From positions 4,588,001 through 4,652,000 of the forward strand of contig NZ_CP125947.1 of assembly GCF_030064165.1 (NCBI RefSeq): a DNA stretch of 64,000 nucleotides, written 5' to 3'. Shown here piece by piece: positions 49,294-56,973 of the stretch. Below the pieces are notes generated by a model. That model ran no database searches, was not told the origin of the DNA, and saw only the letters and a program-made list of their open reading frames with translations. This DNA comes from Comamonas resistens (GTDB lineage Bacteria; Pseudomonadota; Gammaproteobacteria; Burkholderiales; Burkholderiaceae_C). Positions within the stretch are counted from its first letter, which is position 1; each line of letters starts with the position of its first letter. The position numbers and the translations under genes are program-made.

Positions 49294-50343
49294 TACACCC
49301 TGTTTTTTCTTGAGTGCATTCAGGGGCACGCGCTCGACCTTGTAGCCTTTTTTGCGCAGCAGCACGGGCAGGCCATGGGGCCCGACCATGTGCAGCGCGC
49401 CCACGGCGGCAAAGACGGTGTCGCCCTCCTTGAGCAGGTTGACGATGCCGTCGGCCATGCCGGGATTGCGGCCGTCGATCAGGCGTTGGAGCTGGGCACG
49501 CTCGTGCGGCGTGTTGGCGCAGTCGCACCAGTCGGCGTAGTTTTCCAGCCGGTCCTGCCTGCCATCGGCCCACAGATCGGCAATCAGATTGACCATTTCG
49601 GGGGCCTTGCCGCTCTCCAGCTGCTTGAGACCTTCGCTGACGCTTTCCGACACCTGCGCCGGGTCGTCGGAAAACAGCTCCCGAATCTGCAGCTCCGGCG
49701 TCTCCAGTCCCACCACGGGCTTTCTGAGACCCGCAGCCATGCCTGCCAGCATCATGTCCACGCCATAGTCGGGATACACCCCCAAAGGCCGCCCGGCCAG
49801 GGCCTGCAAGGCCACCACCTGGGCATCGGGGCGCAGCGGCGCGATGTCCTGGGCACAGGCCTTCTCGCGCTGCAACTCCAGCCGTGCCGCCAGCGCTGCG
49901 CTCAGCTCGGGCGCATCATCGCGCGCCTTCATGCCCTGGGCCAGGCTCTTGCTCACCTCCGGGTCCAGCACATTGAGCTCCAGCGCCAGCTTGTCGGACT
50001 TCATCATGGCGCCCATGACCGTCCGGCCGGGCATCAGCCATTCGCGGCGGCCCACATGCGATGTGCCATAAAGCCAGCTGTCGCGCCCGTCATGGCTCAC
50101 GCGCCAGAGCAGACCGCGGTCCTGCGCGTCGCGCACCATGGCCTGCATCTCGCTCTTGCCCGGCACCGTCGCCTTGGCGGGGCAGGTGGCAGGGGCGGCC
50201 ACGGCAGGCATGGGAATGTCCTTCAGCGATGGATCGGCTTCGGGGGCCGCCTGGGCCAGGCCGCTGCACAAGCTCAGCGCCATGGCCAAATTCAGCAAAC
50301 GGCTTTGGCGTTGCATCACAGGGGGCATCCGCAGAACGCGCAT
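49285..50343 (-). CDS. TraB/GumN family protein
   Basis: A 352-residue protein with a signal peptide (NLAMALSLCSGLAQA). The family motifs are SWLYGTSHVGRREW near the start of the domain and VFAAVGALHMVGPHGLPVLLRKKGYKVERV at the end (GxH, ALHxxGxxG). These are thought to form a Tiki/EreA/ChaN-fold metalloprotease-like site. ATG 50343 follows GGAGACCTCT. The start is 19 bp after the FAH-family stop, so a two-gene transcript is likely. The role is unclear. Confidence 0.87.
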   Translation of the reverse strand: MRVLRMPPVMQRQSRLLNLAMALSLCSGLAQAAPEADPSLKDIPMPAVAAPATCPAKATVPGKSEMQAMVRDAQDRGLLWRVSHDGRDSWLYGTSHVGRREWLMPGRTVMGAMMKSDKLALELNVLDPEVSKSLAQGMKARDDAPELSAALAARLELQREKACAQDIAPLRPDAQVVALQALAGRPLGVYPDYGVDMMLAGMAAGLRKPVVGLETPELQIRELFSDDPAQVSESVSEGLKQLESGKAPEMVNLIADLWADGRQDRLENYADWCDCANTPHERAQLQRLIDGRNPGMADGIVNLLKEGDTVFAAVGALHMVGPHGLPVLLRKKGYKVERVPLNALKKKQGVTQ

Positions 50344-50362
50344 AGAGGTCTCCGTCAGGGTT

Positions 50363-51436
50363 TCAATCCTGCGCAGTATCCATGACCGTTTCCTGATCGC
50401 CGCGCTCGCTGTCATTGCCGCCGGGCGGTGCAATGTTCTGGTCGATGGCGCCAAAGATGCTCTGGCCGTCCTTGCCCTTCATCTCGATGCGGATGGTGTC
50501 GCCGAACTGCATGAACTCGGTCTTGGGCGCACCGTCCTGGATGGTCTCTATGCAGCGCTTTTCGGCGATGCAGCTATAGCCCTTGGGCCATTCCATGCGT
50601 TTTTCCTTGCCCTTGCCGGTTTCCACGCCACGATTGCTCACCGTGCCGCTGCCGACGATGGAGCCGGCGCGCACATTGCGGGTCTTGGCGATATGGGCAA
50701 TCAGCTGGCCGAAGTGGAAGGTCATCTCCTCGCCCGCATCGCACATGCCGACCTTGCGGCCGTTCCAGGTCGATTGCAGCGTCAGATGCAAACGGCCGCC
50801 CTTCCAGGCATCGCCCAACTCGTCCAAGGTCACAGCCACAGGGCTGAAAGCCGTGGCGGGCTTGCTCTGGAAAAAGCCGAAGCCCTTGGCCAGCTCATTG
50901 GGGATCAGATTGCGCAGGCTCACGTCGTTGACCAGCATCACCAGACGGATGCCATCGAGTGCTTCCTGAGCGTCCGTGCCCATGGGCACATCGCCGGTAA
51001 CGACGGCAATCTCGGCCTCGAAATCGATACCCATGGCCGTGCTGGGCACGATCACATCGTCGCAGGGGCCGATGAAATCATCGCTGCCGCCCTGGTACAT
51101 CAGCGGATCGGTGTAGAAATTGGCCGGCACTTCGGCGTTGCGTGCCTTACGCACCAGCTCCACATGGTTGATATAGGCCGAACCATCGGCCCACTGGTAG
51201 GCGCGCGGCAGCGGAGCCATGCAGCGCTGGGGGTCGAAGGGGAAGGCATGGCGGGCCTTGCCATGGTTGAGCTCATGCGACAGATCCTGCAACTGCGGGG
51301 CCATATAGCTCCAGTCGTCCAGCACCTGTTGCATGCGGTTGGCAATGCCCGTGGCATAACAGGCCATGCTCAGATCACGGGAGACGACGACCAGTTGACC
51401 ATCGCGGGAGCCATCCTTGTAGCTTGCCAGTTTCAT
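50363..51436 (-). CDS. fumarylacetoacetate hydrolase family protein
   Basis: A 357-residue FAH-fold hydrolase. Metal-binding and catalytic elements are GIDFEAEIAVVTGDVPMGTDAQEAL, MLVNDVSLRNLIPNELAKGFGFFQSKPATAFSPVAVT and NVRAGSIVGSGTVSNRG. Such enzymes open fumarylpyruvate or fumarylacetoacetate in gentisate or homogentisate catabolism. ATG 51436 is preferred over 51475, because the residues before it are not conserved in style and AGGACAGG precedes it. It diverges from an IclR regulator, the usual arrangement for aromatic catabolic genes. Confidence 0.88.
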   Translation of the reverse strand: MKLASYKDGSRDGQLVVVSRDLSMACYATGIANRMQQVLDDWSYMAPQLQDLSHELNHGKARHAFPFDPQRCMAPLPRAYQWADGSAYINHVELVRKARNAEVPANFYTDPLMYQGGSDDFIGPCDDVIVPSTAMGIDFEAEIAVVTGDVPMGTDAQEALDGIRLVMLVNDVSLRNLIPNELAKGFGFFQSKPATAFSPVAVTLDELGDAWKGGRLHLTLQSTWNGRKVGMCDAGEEMTFHFGQLIAHIAKTRNVRAGSIVGSGTVSNRGVETGKGKEKRMEWPKGYSCIAEKRCIETIQDGAPKTEFMQFGDTIRIEMKGKDGQSIFGAIDQNIAPPGGNDSERGDQETVMDTAQD

Positions 51437-51501
51437 GCGTTTTTCCTGTCCTCGCGGCACACGCTGCTGGCACAATTCCAGGCAACGCTAGCCAAATTAC
51501 G

Positions 51502-51525
51502 ATTGGTTAAATTGATTTAACTAAA
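51502..51525. promoter_or_regulatory. palindromic operator between the FAH and IclR genes
   Basis: GTTAAA (51506-51511)-TTGA-TTTAAC (51516-51521) is a perfect inverted repeat in an A/T-rich stretch inside a GC-rich genome, between divergent starts. It is a good candidate for IclR autoregulation. Confidence 0.55.
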
Positions 51526-51539
51526 CAAAACACGATTCT

Positions 51540-52337
51540 ATGGCAATGGATAAGGAACGCGCAGGGATTCAGTCGGTCGAGGTGGGTTTCTCCCTAGTCG
51601 AAGCCCTGGCGCAGGCCAGCGGTCCGCTGATGCTCAAGGACGTGGCCGCCGCTGCCGGCATGAGCGCTGCCAAGGCCCACCGCTATCTGGTGAGCTTTCA
51701 GCGCATAGGCCTGGTCGCACAGGACGAGCGCAACTCGCGCTACGACCTGGGGCCTGCAGCGCTCAAGATAGGCCTGGCCTCTCTGGCCCGCCTGGACCCC
51801 GTGCGTCTGGCGCGCGAGCGCATGCCCGGCCTGGTCGAAGCCCTGAACCACACGGTGGCAATTGCGGTCTGGGGCAACCACGGGCCGACCATCGTGCACT
51901 GGGAAGAATCGGCCCAGGCCGTCACCGCCAATCTGCGCCTGGGCGATGTCATGCCCATGCTGGCCTCGGCCACGGGCCGCTGCTTTGCTGCCTGGCTGCC
52001 GCGCGAAGCGACAGCGCCGCTGCTGGAGCCCGAGATGGACCGAGCCCGCAAGGCCCGTCGCCAGGACCTGCCCTTGAGCGAAGAGGCCGTCTGCTCCATG
52101 CTGGCAGAAGTGCGCGAGCGCGGTACGGCCCGTGTGGTCGATACGCTGCTGCCCGGCATCGTGGCCTTCTGCGTGCCGGTCTTCGACGCTTCGGGACACC
52201 TGGTGCTGGGGCTGATGACCCTGGGCTCGCTGGCGACTTTCGACCCGGAATATGGTGGTGCCATAGATGCACCGTTGCAGGCTGCCGCCCGCCAGCTGTC
52301 CAGCGACCTGGGCTGGGCCGCCGGCGCCGCAGGCTGA
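51540..52337 (+). CDS. IclR-family transcriptional regulator
   Basis: A 265-residue protein: N-terminal winged helix-turn-helix (GFSLVEALAQASGPLMLKDVAAAAGMSAAKAHRYLVSFQRIGLVAQ) and C-terminal IclR effector domain (LNHTVAIAVWGNHGPTIVHWEES, MPMLASATGRCFAAWLP, GIVAFCVPVFDASGHLVLGLMTLG). The effector is presumably an aromatic or ring-cleavage acid, judged from the divergent FAH-family gene. ATG 51540 lies 18 bp after the palindromic operator and lacks a clear binding site. Confidence 0.92.
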   Translation: MAMDKERAGIQSVEVGFSLVEALAQASGPLMLKDVAAAAGMSAAKAHRYLVSFQRIGLVAQDERNSRYDLGPAALKIGLASLARLDPVRLARERMPGLVEALNHTVAIAVWGNHGPTIVHWEESAQAVTANLRLGDVMPMLASATGRCFAAWLPREATAPLLEPEMDRARKARRQDLPLSEEAVCSMLAEVRERGTARVVDTLLPGIVAFCVPVFDASGHLVLGLMTLGSLATFDPEYGGAIDAPLQAAARQLSSDLGWAAGAAG

Positions 52338-52401
52338 GGCCTGCATCCACCGTCTACCCACCGCGCTTCTGGCGCAGACTCATCATCGCAAAGACCAAGG
52401 C

Positions 52402-53541
52402 ATGGGCAGCTCCACCAAGACCTACAGAGCCCTGATTCCCGTCACCGGCCTGGTGCTGGGCGCGCATGCCGTGGTGCTTCTGGGTCTGCCATCGCTTTCG
52501 GGACCTGTCCCGCCTGCACCCGCCCCGGTGGTCATGGAGACACGCCTGGTGGAGCCGGCTGCGCCCCCGCCGCCTCCCCCTGCTCCAGCTCCGACCCCGG
52601 CACCCGTTCCAGCACCCAAGCCCAGACCCAGGCCAGTAGCTGCTCCGGCTCCAGCCAAGCCAGCCCAGCCGGCCACAGCAGCAGACGAACCTATAGAAAA
52701 TTCAGCCCAACCGATGGAGGAGTCTGCGCCGCCAGCTCCTGAATCAGAAGCACCTACATCTTCGCCCGCACCATCGCCTGCACCAGCCCCAGAGCTTCCC
52801 GCCGATGCGCCCGAAGCCAACGGCGCCGACACCGCGCGCCCTCTGCAGGTCAGGCCAGGGGGTGGAGAGCCCTTACCACCCGGCACGCTCCTGCCCGTGG
52901 CCCTGCCCGGCTCGGCCACGCTGGAGTTCAATGCTTCGGGCCAGGTCAAAGGCTTTCACTATTCGGCCGGAGCCCAGCTGCAATGGCAGCAGGACGGCCA
53001 GTATTACCAGGCACGCCAGTCCATCAGCATGTTTCTGATGGGCGAGCGCTCCCAGACCAGTGACGGGCTGATCACGCCCCAGGGACTGCAGCCGCTGAAT
53101 TTCACCGACAAGGGCCGCAAGACACAGTCCGCCCACTTTGACGTGGCAGGCGGCAAGAGCCATTACAGCGACGGCACGGCCGATGCGGCGATCTCGGACG
53201 GCATTCAGGACCGCCTGAGCGTGTTCCTGCAGCTCTCGGCCCTGATCGCCGGCGCCCCTGAGCGGTATCCGCCCGGCACCTTGATCGAGCTGACCTCCAG
53301 CAGCGCCCGCGCCGCCGCACGCTGGCAGTTCCGCGTGGGAGCCACCGAAGCGCTGGAGCTGCCCGTTGGCAGCATCATGGCCCTGCGCCTGGACAAGCTG
53401 CCCGGCAAGAGTAGCGATCAGCGCGGCTCCGTCTGGCTGGCCGCGAGCATGCAATATCTGCCGGTGCGCATCAGGCTGGATCAGGGAAATGACGACTTTG
53501 TCGATCTGCAACTCAAGAAATACCTGGCTGCACCACAGTGA
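52402..53541 (+). CDS. DUF3108 domain protein with Pro/Ala-rich linker
   Basis: A 379-residue protein. One N-terminal membrane helix (residues 11-33) is followed by a Pro/Ala/Glu-rich region (about 38-165) like the periplasm-spanning part of TonB or TolA, then a DUF3108-type beta-rich domain (VALPGSATLEFNASGQVKGFHYSAGAQLQWQQDGQYYQARQSISMFL to the end). DUF3108 proteins are periplasmic and probably lipid- or surface-related; no enzyme site is visible. The first residues have weak ribosome binding (AAGG). The gene follows iclR by 64 bp on the same strand. Confidence 0.82.
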   Translation: MGSSTKTYRALIPVTGLVLGAHAVVLLGLPSLSGPVPPAPAPVVMETRLVEPAAPPPPPPAPAPTPAPVPAPKPRPRPVAAPAPAKPAQPATAADEPIENSAQPMEESAPPAPESEAPTSSPAPSPAPAPELPADAPEANGADTARPLQVRPGGGEPLPPGTLLPVALPGSATLEFNASGQVKGFHYSAGAQLQWQQDGQYYQARQSISMFLMGERSQTSDGLITPQGLQPLNFTDKGRKTQSAHFDVAGGKSHYSDGTADAAISDGIQDRLSVFLQLSALIAGAPERYPPGTLIELTSSSARAAARWQFRVGATEALELPVGSIMALRLDKLPGKSSDQRGSVWLAASMQYLPVRIRLDQGNDDFVDLQLKKYLAAPQ

Positions 53542-53807
53542 TGACCCGGCACAAACCCTGAGAGAAAACCAGAAACCGCGGCAGCACAAGTGCTCACACA
53601 CCGTACAGCTCCCGTCTGGCACAGGATTGCAGTTCCGGCGTTGCGGCCTACTGCAGCTTCGGAAAGCCGGTTCGTCCCCAGGCATTCAAATCCATGGAAT
53701 ACTGTACTCAGATGCTCCGGGCAGGCGCTTCACCCTTGAAATGCTGCATCCAGCCTCCATCTCCCGATGGCAGGCATGCTCACAACGGAAGTGAAAGGAG
53801 GAACACC

Positions 53808-54104
53808 ATGCAAATGCTTTACGACTCTGAATCCTTTGCGGTGCTCCATCTGCGACCAGACATGGAAGCAGACGCTCCGGCAGGCACCGCCGAGGCTGAG
53901 CCCCAAGCCCATCAGCTGCCCCGTCACGGTTTTGAGATCGTTGACAAGCGCTCTGGCAAAGAGGTCTATCTGGACGGTTCATGGGCCGAGATGTTCCAGA
54001 AGCAAATCCTGGCCTGGCAACAGGACGCCCCTTCGGAAGAAGAGGTCGAGGAAGCTCTGGACAAATACACCGGGCTGGCCCAACAGCCTGTCGTCATCCA
54101 CTAA
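53808..54104 (+). CDS. DUF3567 family protein
   Basis: A 98-residue acidic protein with the family core QMLYDSESFAVLHL and GFEIVDKRSGKEVYLDGSWAEMFQKQILAW. It is conserved in Burkholderiales with no established function. AAAGGAGGAA is a perfect ribosome binding site for ATG 53808, ruling out the upstream ATG 53694. A 266-bp non-coding stretch precedes it in which I see no other element. A bidirectional terminator follows. Confidence 0.88.
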   Translation: MQMLYDSESFAVLHLRPDMEADAPAGTAEAEPQAHQLPRHGFEIVDKRSGKEVYLDGSWAEMFQKQILAWQQDAPSEEEVEEALDKYTGLAQQPVVIH

Positions 54105-54123
54105 GCATTCCGCTTGAATTCTC

Positions 54124-54158
54124 AAAAAAGCCACTCAATTTCCTGAGTGGCTTTTTTC
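54124..54158. terminator. bidirectional rho-independent terminator
   Basis: AAAAAAGCCACTCA (54124-54137) pairs with TGAGTGGCTTTTTT (54144-54157) around a 6-nt loop, between two convergent genes. Confidence 0.95.
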
Positions 54159-54193
54159 ATGCTCTACCCATACAGGACATACGCATTTCGCTA

Positions 54194-54424
54194 TCACTTT
54201 TTTAGCAGCCACATCACCAGGCTGGCCGGCAGCATGCAGCTCAGAAAGCCTATCAGCCACCCACCCGCACCCAATGTCAGCCAATAAGCCCAGTCGACGC
54301 CCTGCTCCGCGCAGTGAATTTCGCATTGAGAATTGTGCTGCCAGGCCATCCACATCACCAGACCTCCAAGCAGGAATGCCACGCTCAGGCTAATGACCAG
54401 GCAGGTGAACCAGGGCTTTTTCAT
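54194..54424 (-). CDS. small two-helix membrane protein
   Basis: A 76-residue protein with two hydrophobic helices (VISLSVAFLLGGLVMWMAW and LTLGAGGWLIGFLSCMLPASLVMWLL) joined by a periplasmic loop with two cysteines (CEIHC). It starts 3 bp after the stop of the AbrB-type gene, so translation is probably coupled. Unrecognised. Confidence 0.65.
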   Translation of the reverse strand: MKKPWFTCLVISLSVAFLLGGLVMWMAWQHNSQCEIHCAEQGVDWAYWLTLGAGGWLIGFLSCMLPASLVMWLLKK

Positions 54425-54427
54425 GAT

Positions 54428-55522
54428 TCAGGATGATAGCGAGGCGCGGTTGAGCCAGCGATACAGCGGTGCCACCAGCAGCAGCACGGCAATCAGGCGG
54501 CAGACCTGAAAGGCCGTGACCACCGGCACACCCAGCTGCAGCACCTTGGCGGTGATGGCCATCTCGGTGATGCCGCCCGGCGATGTGCCCAGCAGCAGTG
54601 TCACCCAGGGCAGGCCTGTGCCCCAGTGCAGCAGCCAGGCAAAACCCGCACAGATCAGCATCAGGCCCACGGTGCCCAGGGCCACCATGCCCAGCCAGCG
54701 CGGCGCGGTGTGCAGAAATTCACGGCGAAAGCGCACGCCCAGGCTGACACCAATCACCAGCTGCGCGGCATTCATCAACCACTGCGGCACGGCCGACAGC
54801 TCGACTCCCGCCATGGTCAGCCCCATGGAAACTATGAGAGCCCCCAGAAACCAGGGATTGGCCCGTTTGAGTTTGAGCATCAGCAGCGCCCCGGCCCCCG
54901 TTGCCAGCATCAGCCAGGCCAGACCCGGCCATTGCACGATGCGGATGCTGGGCGCAATCAGGCTGGGGTCGCCATGCAGCCCTGCCCATTGCAGCGCAAA
55001 CGGGATGGTCACGGTGACGATAACCAGACGCAGGCTGTGGCTGGCCGCCACCAGATCGGTGCGCGCGTGTTCGCGCTCGGCCAGCAGCGTCATCTCGGAA
55101 GCCGCGCCAATCGAGCCTGAAAAATAGGTGGTGGCGCGCAGCCGCGCCTGTGTCATGTCCGGCAATTGCAGCATGCTGGGGGCCTGCACCCGGTACAGCC
55201 AGCGGCCAAAGGCCCAGCCCAGCAATAGCGCCCACCCAATGGCCAGCGCAATCGCCCACCACAGCCCGGCCACCAGCGCAGTCACGGCAGGCGTGAAATA
55301 CAGACCCAGAGCACCGCCAATCGTCCACTGTCCCAGATTGCGCAGCCGACCCCAGCTTTGCGTGGGCGCCCCGGCAATCGATGCCAGGGAGACCGAAATC
55401 AGCGGCCCCAGCATCCAGGGCAGCGGCGTGTGCAGCACCAGGCACAGCTGCGCCGCCAGCCAGGCCAGCAGCAAAGTGACGGCCACCTGGGCCAGAAAAC
55501 GGGGGGAAGGCAAGGCAGACAT
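54428..55522 (-). CDS. AbrB-type membrane protein (putative ammonia monooxygenase family)
   Basis: A 364-residue inner-membrane protein of about ten helices in two homologous halves. It carries the paired family motifs PWMLGPLISVSLASIAGAP near the N-terminus and LLGTSPGGITEMAITAKVLQLGVPVVTAFQVCRL near the C-terminus; each half has a GP/PGG-containing re-entrant stretch. The family is often mislabelled ammonia monooxygenase or AbrB regulator, but the sequence looks like a transporter. ATG 55522 has a weak binding site; longer in-frame sequence to 55687 lacks membrane character. Confidence 0.85.
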   Translation of the reverse strand: MSALPSPRFLAQVAVTLLLAWLAAQLCLVLHTPLPWMLGPLISVSLASIAGAPTQSWGRLRNLGQWTIGGALGLYFTPAVTALVAGLWWAIALAIGWALLLGWAFGRWLYRVQAPSMLQLPDMTQARLRATTYFSGSIGAASEMTLLAEREHARTDLVAASHSLRLVIVTVTIPFALQWAGLHGDPSLIAPSIRIVQWPGLAWLMLATGAGALLMLKLKRANPWFLGALIVSMGLTMAGVELSAVPQWLMNAAQLVIGVSLGVRFRREFLHTAPRWLGMVALGTVGLMLICAGFAWLLHWGTGLPWVTLLLGTSPGGITEMAITAKVLQLGVPVVTAFQVCRLIAVLLLVAPLYRWLNRASLSS

Positions 55523-55666
55523 GTGCACGGGAAACCGACAAGGCACGACAATGGCGGATGCCGCAGTATCGTGGCAAATTCGGTGGGCAAAGCCACAGCT
55601 ACGAAGCCATGCCCCGTCTTTCAAGATTGGACTGGTCAAACTATGTGGACTGCATCTCGGGCATCT

Positions 55667-56644
55667 ATGCGCCTGACACCTCATCACGACTTACGCAAAT
55701 CAGGTTCAAGCAAGAAGTTTTCCCGATGGGAACGCTCCTTGTGCATCCTTGTTTGCGCAAGTCCTACTCATTCTTCGCGCCCCGCGCTTTCTTTTCTGGC
55801 CACGGCCGCCGCATTGCTGCTCGGCGGCTGCGCCCATCAGGCCAGCACGCTGACCTCCAGTGCCGACTGGCAGCAGACGCTGGCGCAATGGACCGATGCC
55901 CAGGTCATCGCTCTTGGCGAGCAGCATGACCAGATTGCCCATCATCAGTGGGAAGCACAAACCGTGCAGTGGCTGGCAGCCGGGCAGCGCCTGGGGGCGC
56001 TGGTGATCGAGATGGCTCCAGCCGGGGGCAGCACGGCCGGTCTGGCCACCACCTCTACAGAGGAGCAGGTGCAGCAGGCACTGCAATGGCAAAGCGGCGC
56101 CGCTGGCGGCGGCTGGCCCTGGCAGGACTACGGCCCCATGGTGATGAACGCCGTGCGCGCCGGTGTGCCCGTGCTGGGCGGCAATCTGCCGCGCGCGCAG
56201 ATGAAGCAGACCATGGGCCAGTCCCGCTATGACAGCCACCTGCCGGCCTCGGGCTGGCAGTTGCAGCTGGACGCTATCAAGGATGGTCACTGCGGCCTGC
56301 TGCCCGAGTCCCAGTTCGCCCCCATGGCCCGCATCCAGCTGGCCCGTGATGAATCCATGGCCAAGGTCGCTGCCACCGCCGTGCAGCAATGGAGCCGGCC
56401 CGGCCAGTCCGTGCTGCTGGTTGCGGGACGCAGCCATGTGCGCAGCGATATCGGCGTGCCCACCTGGCTGCCCAAGGATTTGAGGCAAAAAGTGGCGATA
56501 GCCCAATCAGATAAAGCGCCAAAAGCTATCAATATGAAAGCAGACAAGCTTCTGACACTGGCGGGCAATGCCTCACAGGACCAATGCGCCCAGTTGCGCG
56601 AGCAGTGGAAAAGCCGCCCAGCCCCCCAGACACCGGCCAACTGA
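55667..56644 (+). CDS. ChaN-like (Tiki-fold) lipoprotein with repeat-derived N-terminus
   Basis: About 325 residues. The lipobox LLLGGC follows SFLATAAAL. The mature domain has ALGEQHDQIAHHQWE (conserved GE..HD), RAGVPVLGGNLPR and VAGRSHVRSDIGVP, the motifs of ChaN haem-binding/Tiki-superfamily proteins. The start is unclear: family C copy 2 (55688-55763) forms the leader, no ribosome binding site is seen before ATG 55643 or 55667, and TTG 55739 would give a shorter, more normal leader. Residues near 273-291 come from an in-frame family B repeat. Confidence 0.8.
   Translation: MRLTPHHDLRKSGSSKKFSRWERSLCILVCASPTHSSRPALSFLATAAALLLGGCAHQASTLTSSADWQQTLAQWTDAQVIALGEQHDQIAHHQWEAQTVQWLAAGQRLGALVIEMAPAGGSTAGLATTSTEEQVQQALQWQSGAAGGGWPWQDYGPMVMNAVRAGVPVLGGNLPRAQMKQTMGQSRYDSHLPASGWQLQLDAIKDGHCGLLPESQFAPMARIQLARDESMAKVAATAVQQWSRPGQSVLLVAGRSHVRSDIGVPTWLPKDLRQKVAIAQSDKAPKAINMKADKLLTLAGNASQDQCAQLREQWKSRPAPQTPAN
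55688..55763. repeat. 76-bp element with terminal inverted repeats (family C), copy 2
   Basis: GACTTACGCAAAT (55688-55700) and GTTTGCGCAAGTC (55751-55763) are inverted ends (11 of 13). The interior is similar to copy 1 with a one-base indel. It lies at the 5' end of the ChaN-like gene. Confidence 0.7.
56486..56539 (-). repeat. dispersed repeat family B, copy 10, inside a coding sequence
   Basis: The reverse strand reads CATATTGATAGCTTTTGGCG, CTTTATCTGATTGGGCTATC, GCCACTTTTT. It encodes about 18 residues (KVAIAQSDKAPKAINM) of the ChaN-like protein without breaking its frame. Confidence 0.7.
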
Positions 56645-56649
56645 TCTGC

Positions 56650-56973
56650 TCAGTCCAGCAGGCCCTTGCCCCTGAGGGCCTGCTCCAGCAACCGCGCCAG
56701 CCGCTCATCCGGCAACTGGGCGGTGTAGTTCAGCGTGTGAAACCAGGGGTTGGGGTGCACGGTCTCGAAATCGCAATCCAGCATGAGGCGATAGCCGCTG
56801 CGGGAAGGCGGGTGCTCCGCCAGGTATTCGGCCATCCAGTCCTGCAGCCAATCGCCGCAGTCATCGAAGTTGCCGCACCCAAACACGGCCTCCACCAGCC
56901 TCAGCGGCAATTTGAAAGTGAAGCTTGGAGCCTTCTGATAAGGCTGGTAGGGCGGGCACATGGCTGAGTTCAT
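56650..56973 (-). CDS. small hypothetical protein, translationally coupled
   Basis: A 107-residue soluble protein (PSFTFKLPLRLVEAVFGCGNFDDCGDWLQDWMAEYLAEHP) I do not recognise. Its ATG overlaps the stop of the GGDEF-EAL gene (TGATG at 56975-56971), so it is translated from the same mRNA and may act with it. It is rich in Trp, Phe and Leu, acidic, and has no membrane helix. Confidence 0.72.
   Translation of the reverse strand: MNSAMCPPYQPYQKAPSFTFKLPLRLVEAVFGCGNFDDCGDWLQDWMAEYLAEHPPSRSGYRLMLDCDFETVHPNPWFHTLNYTAQLPDERLARLLEQALRGKGLLD

Noticed and set aside
53542..53807. A small gene in the 266-bp gap before the DUF3567 gene
   Set aside because: No frame has both a ribosome binding site and a plausible protein, and the in-frame ATG at 53694 only extends the DUF3567 gene.
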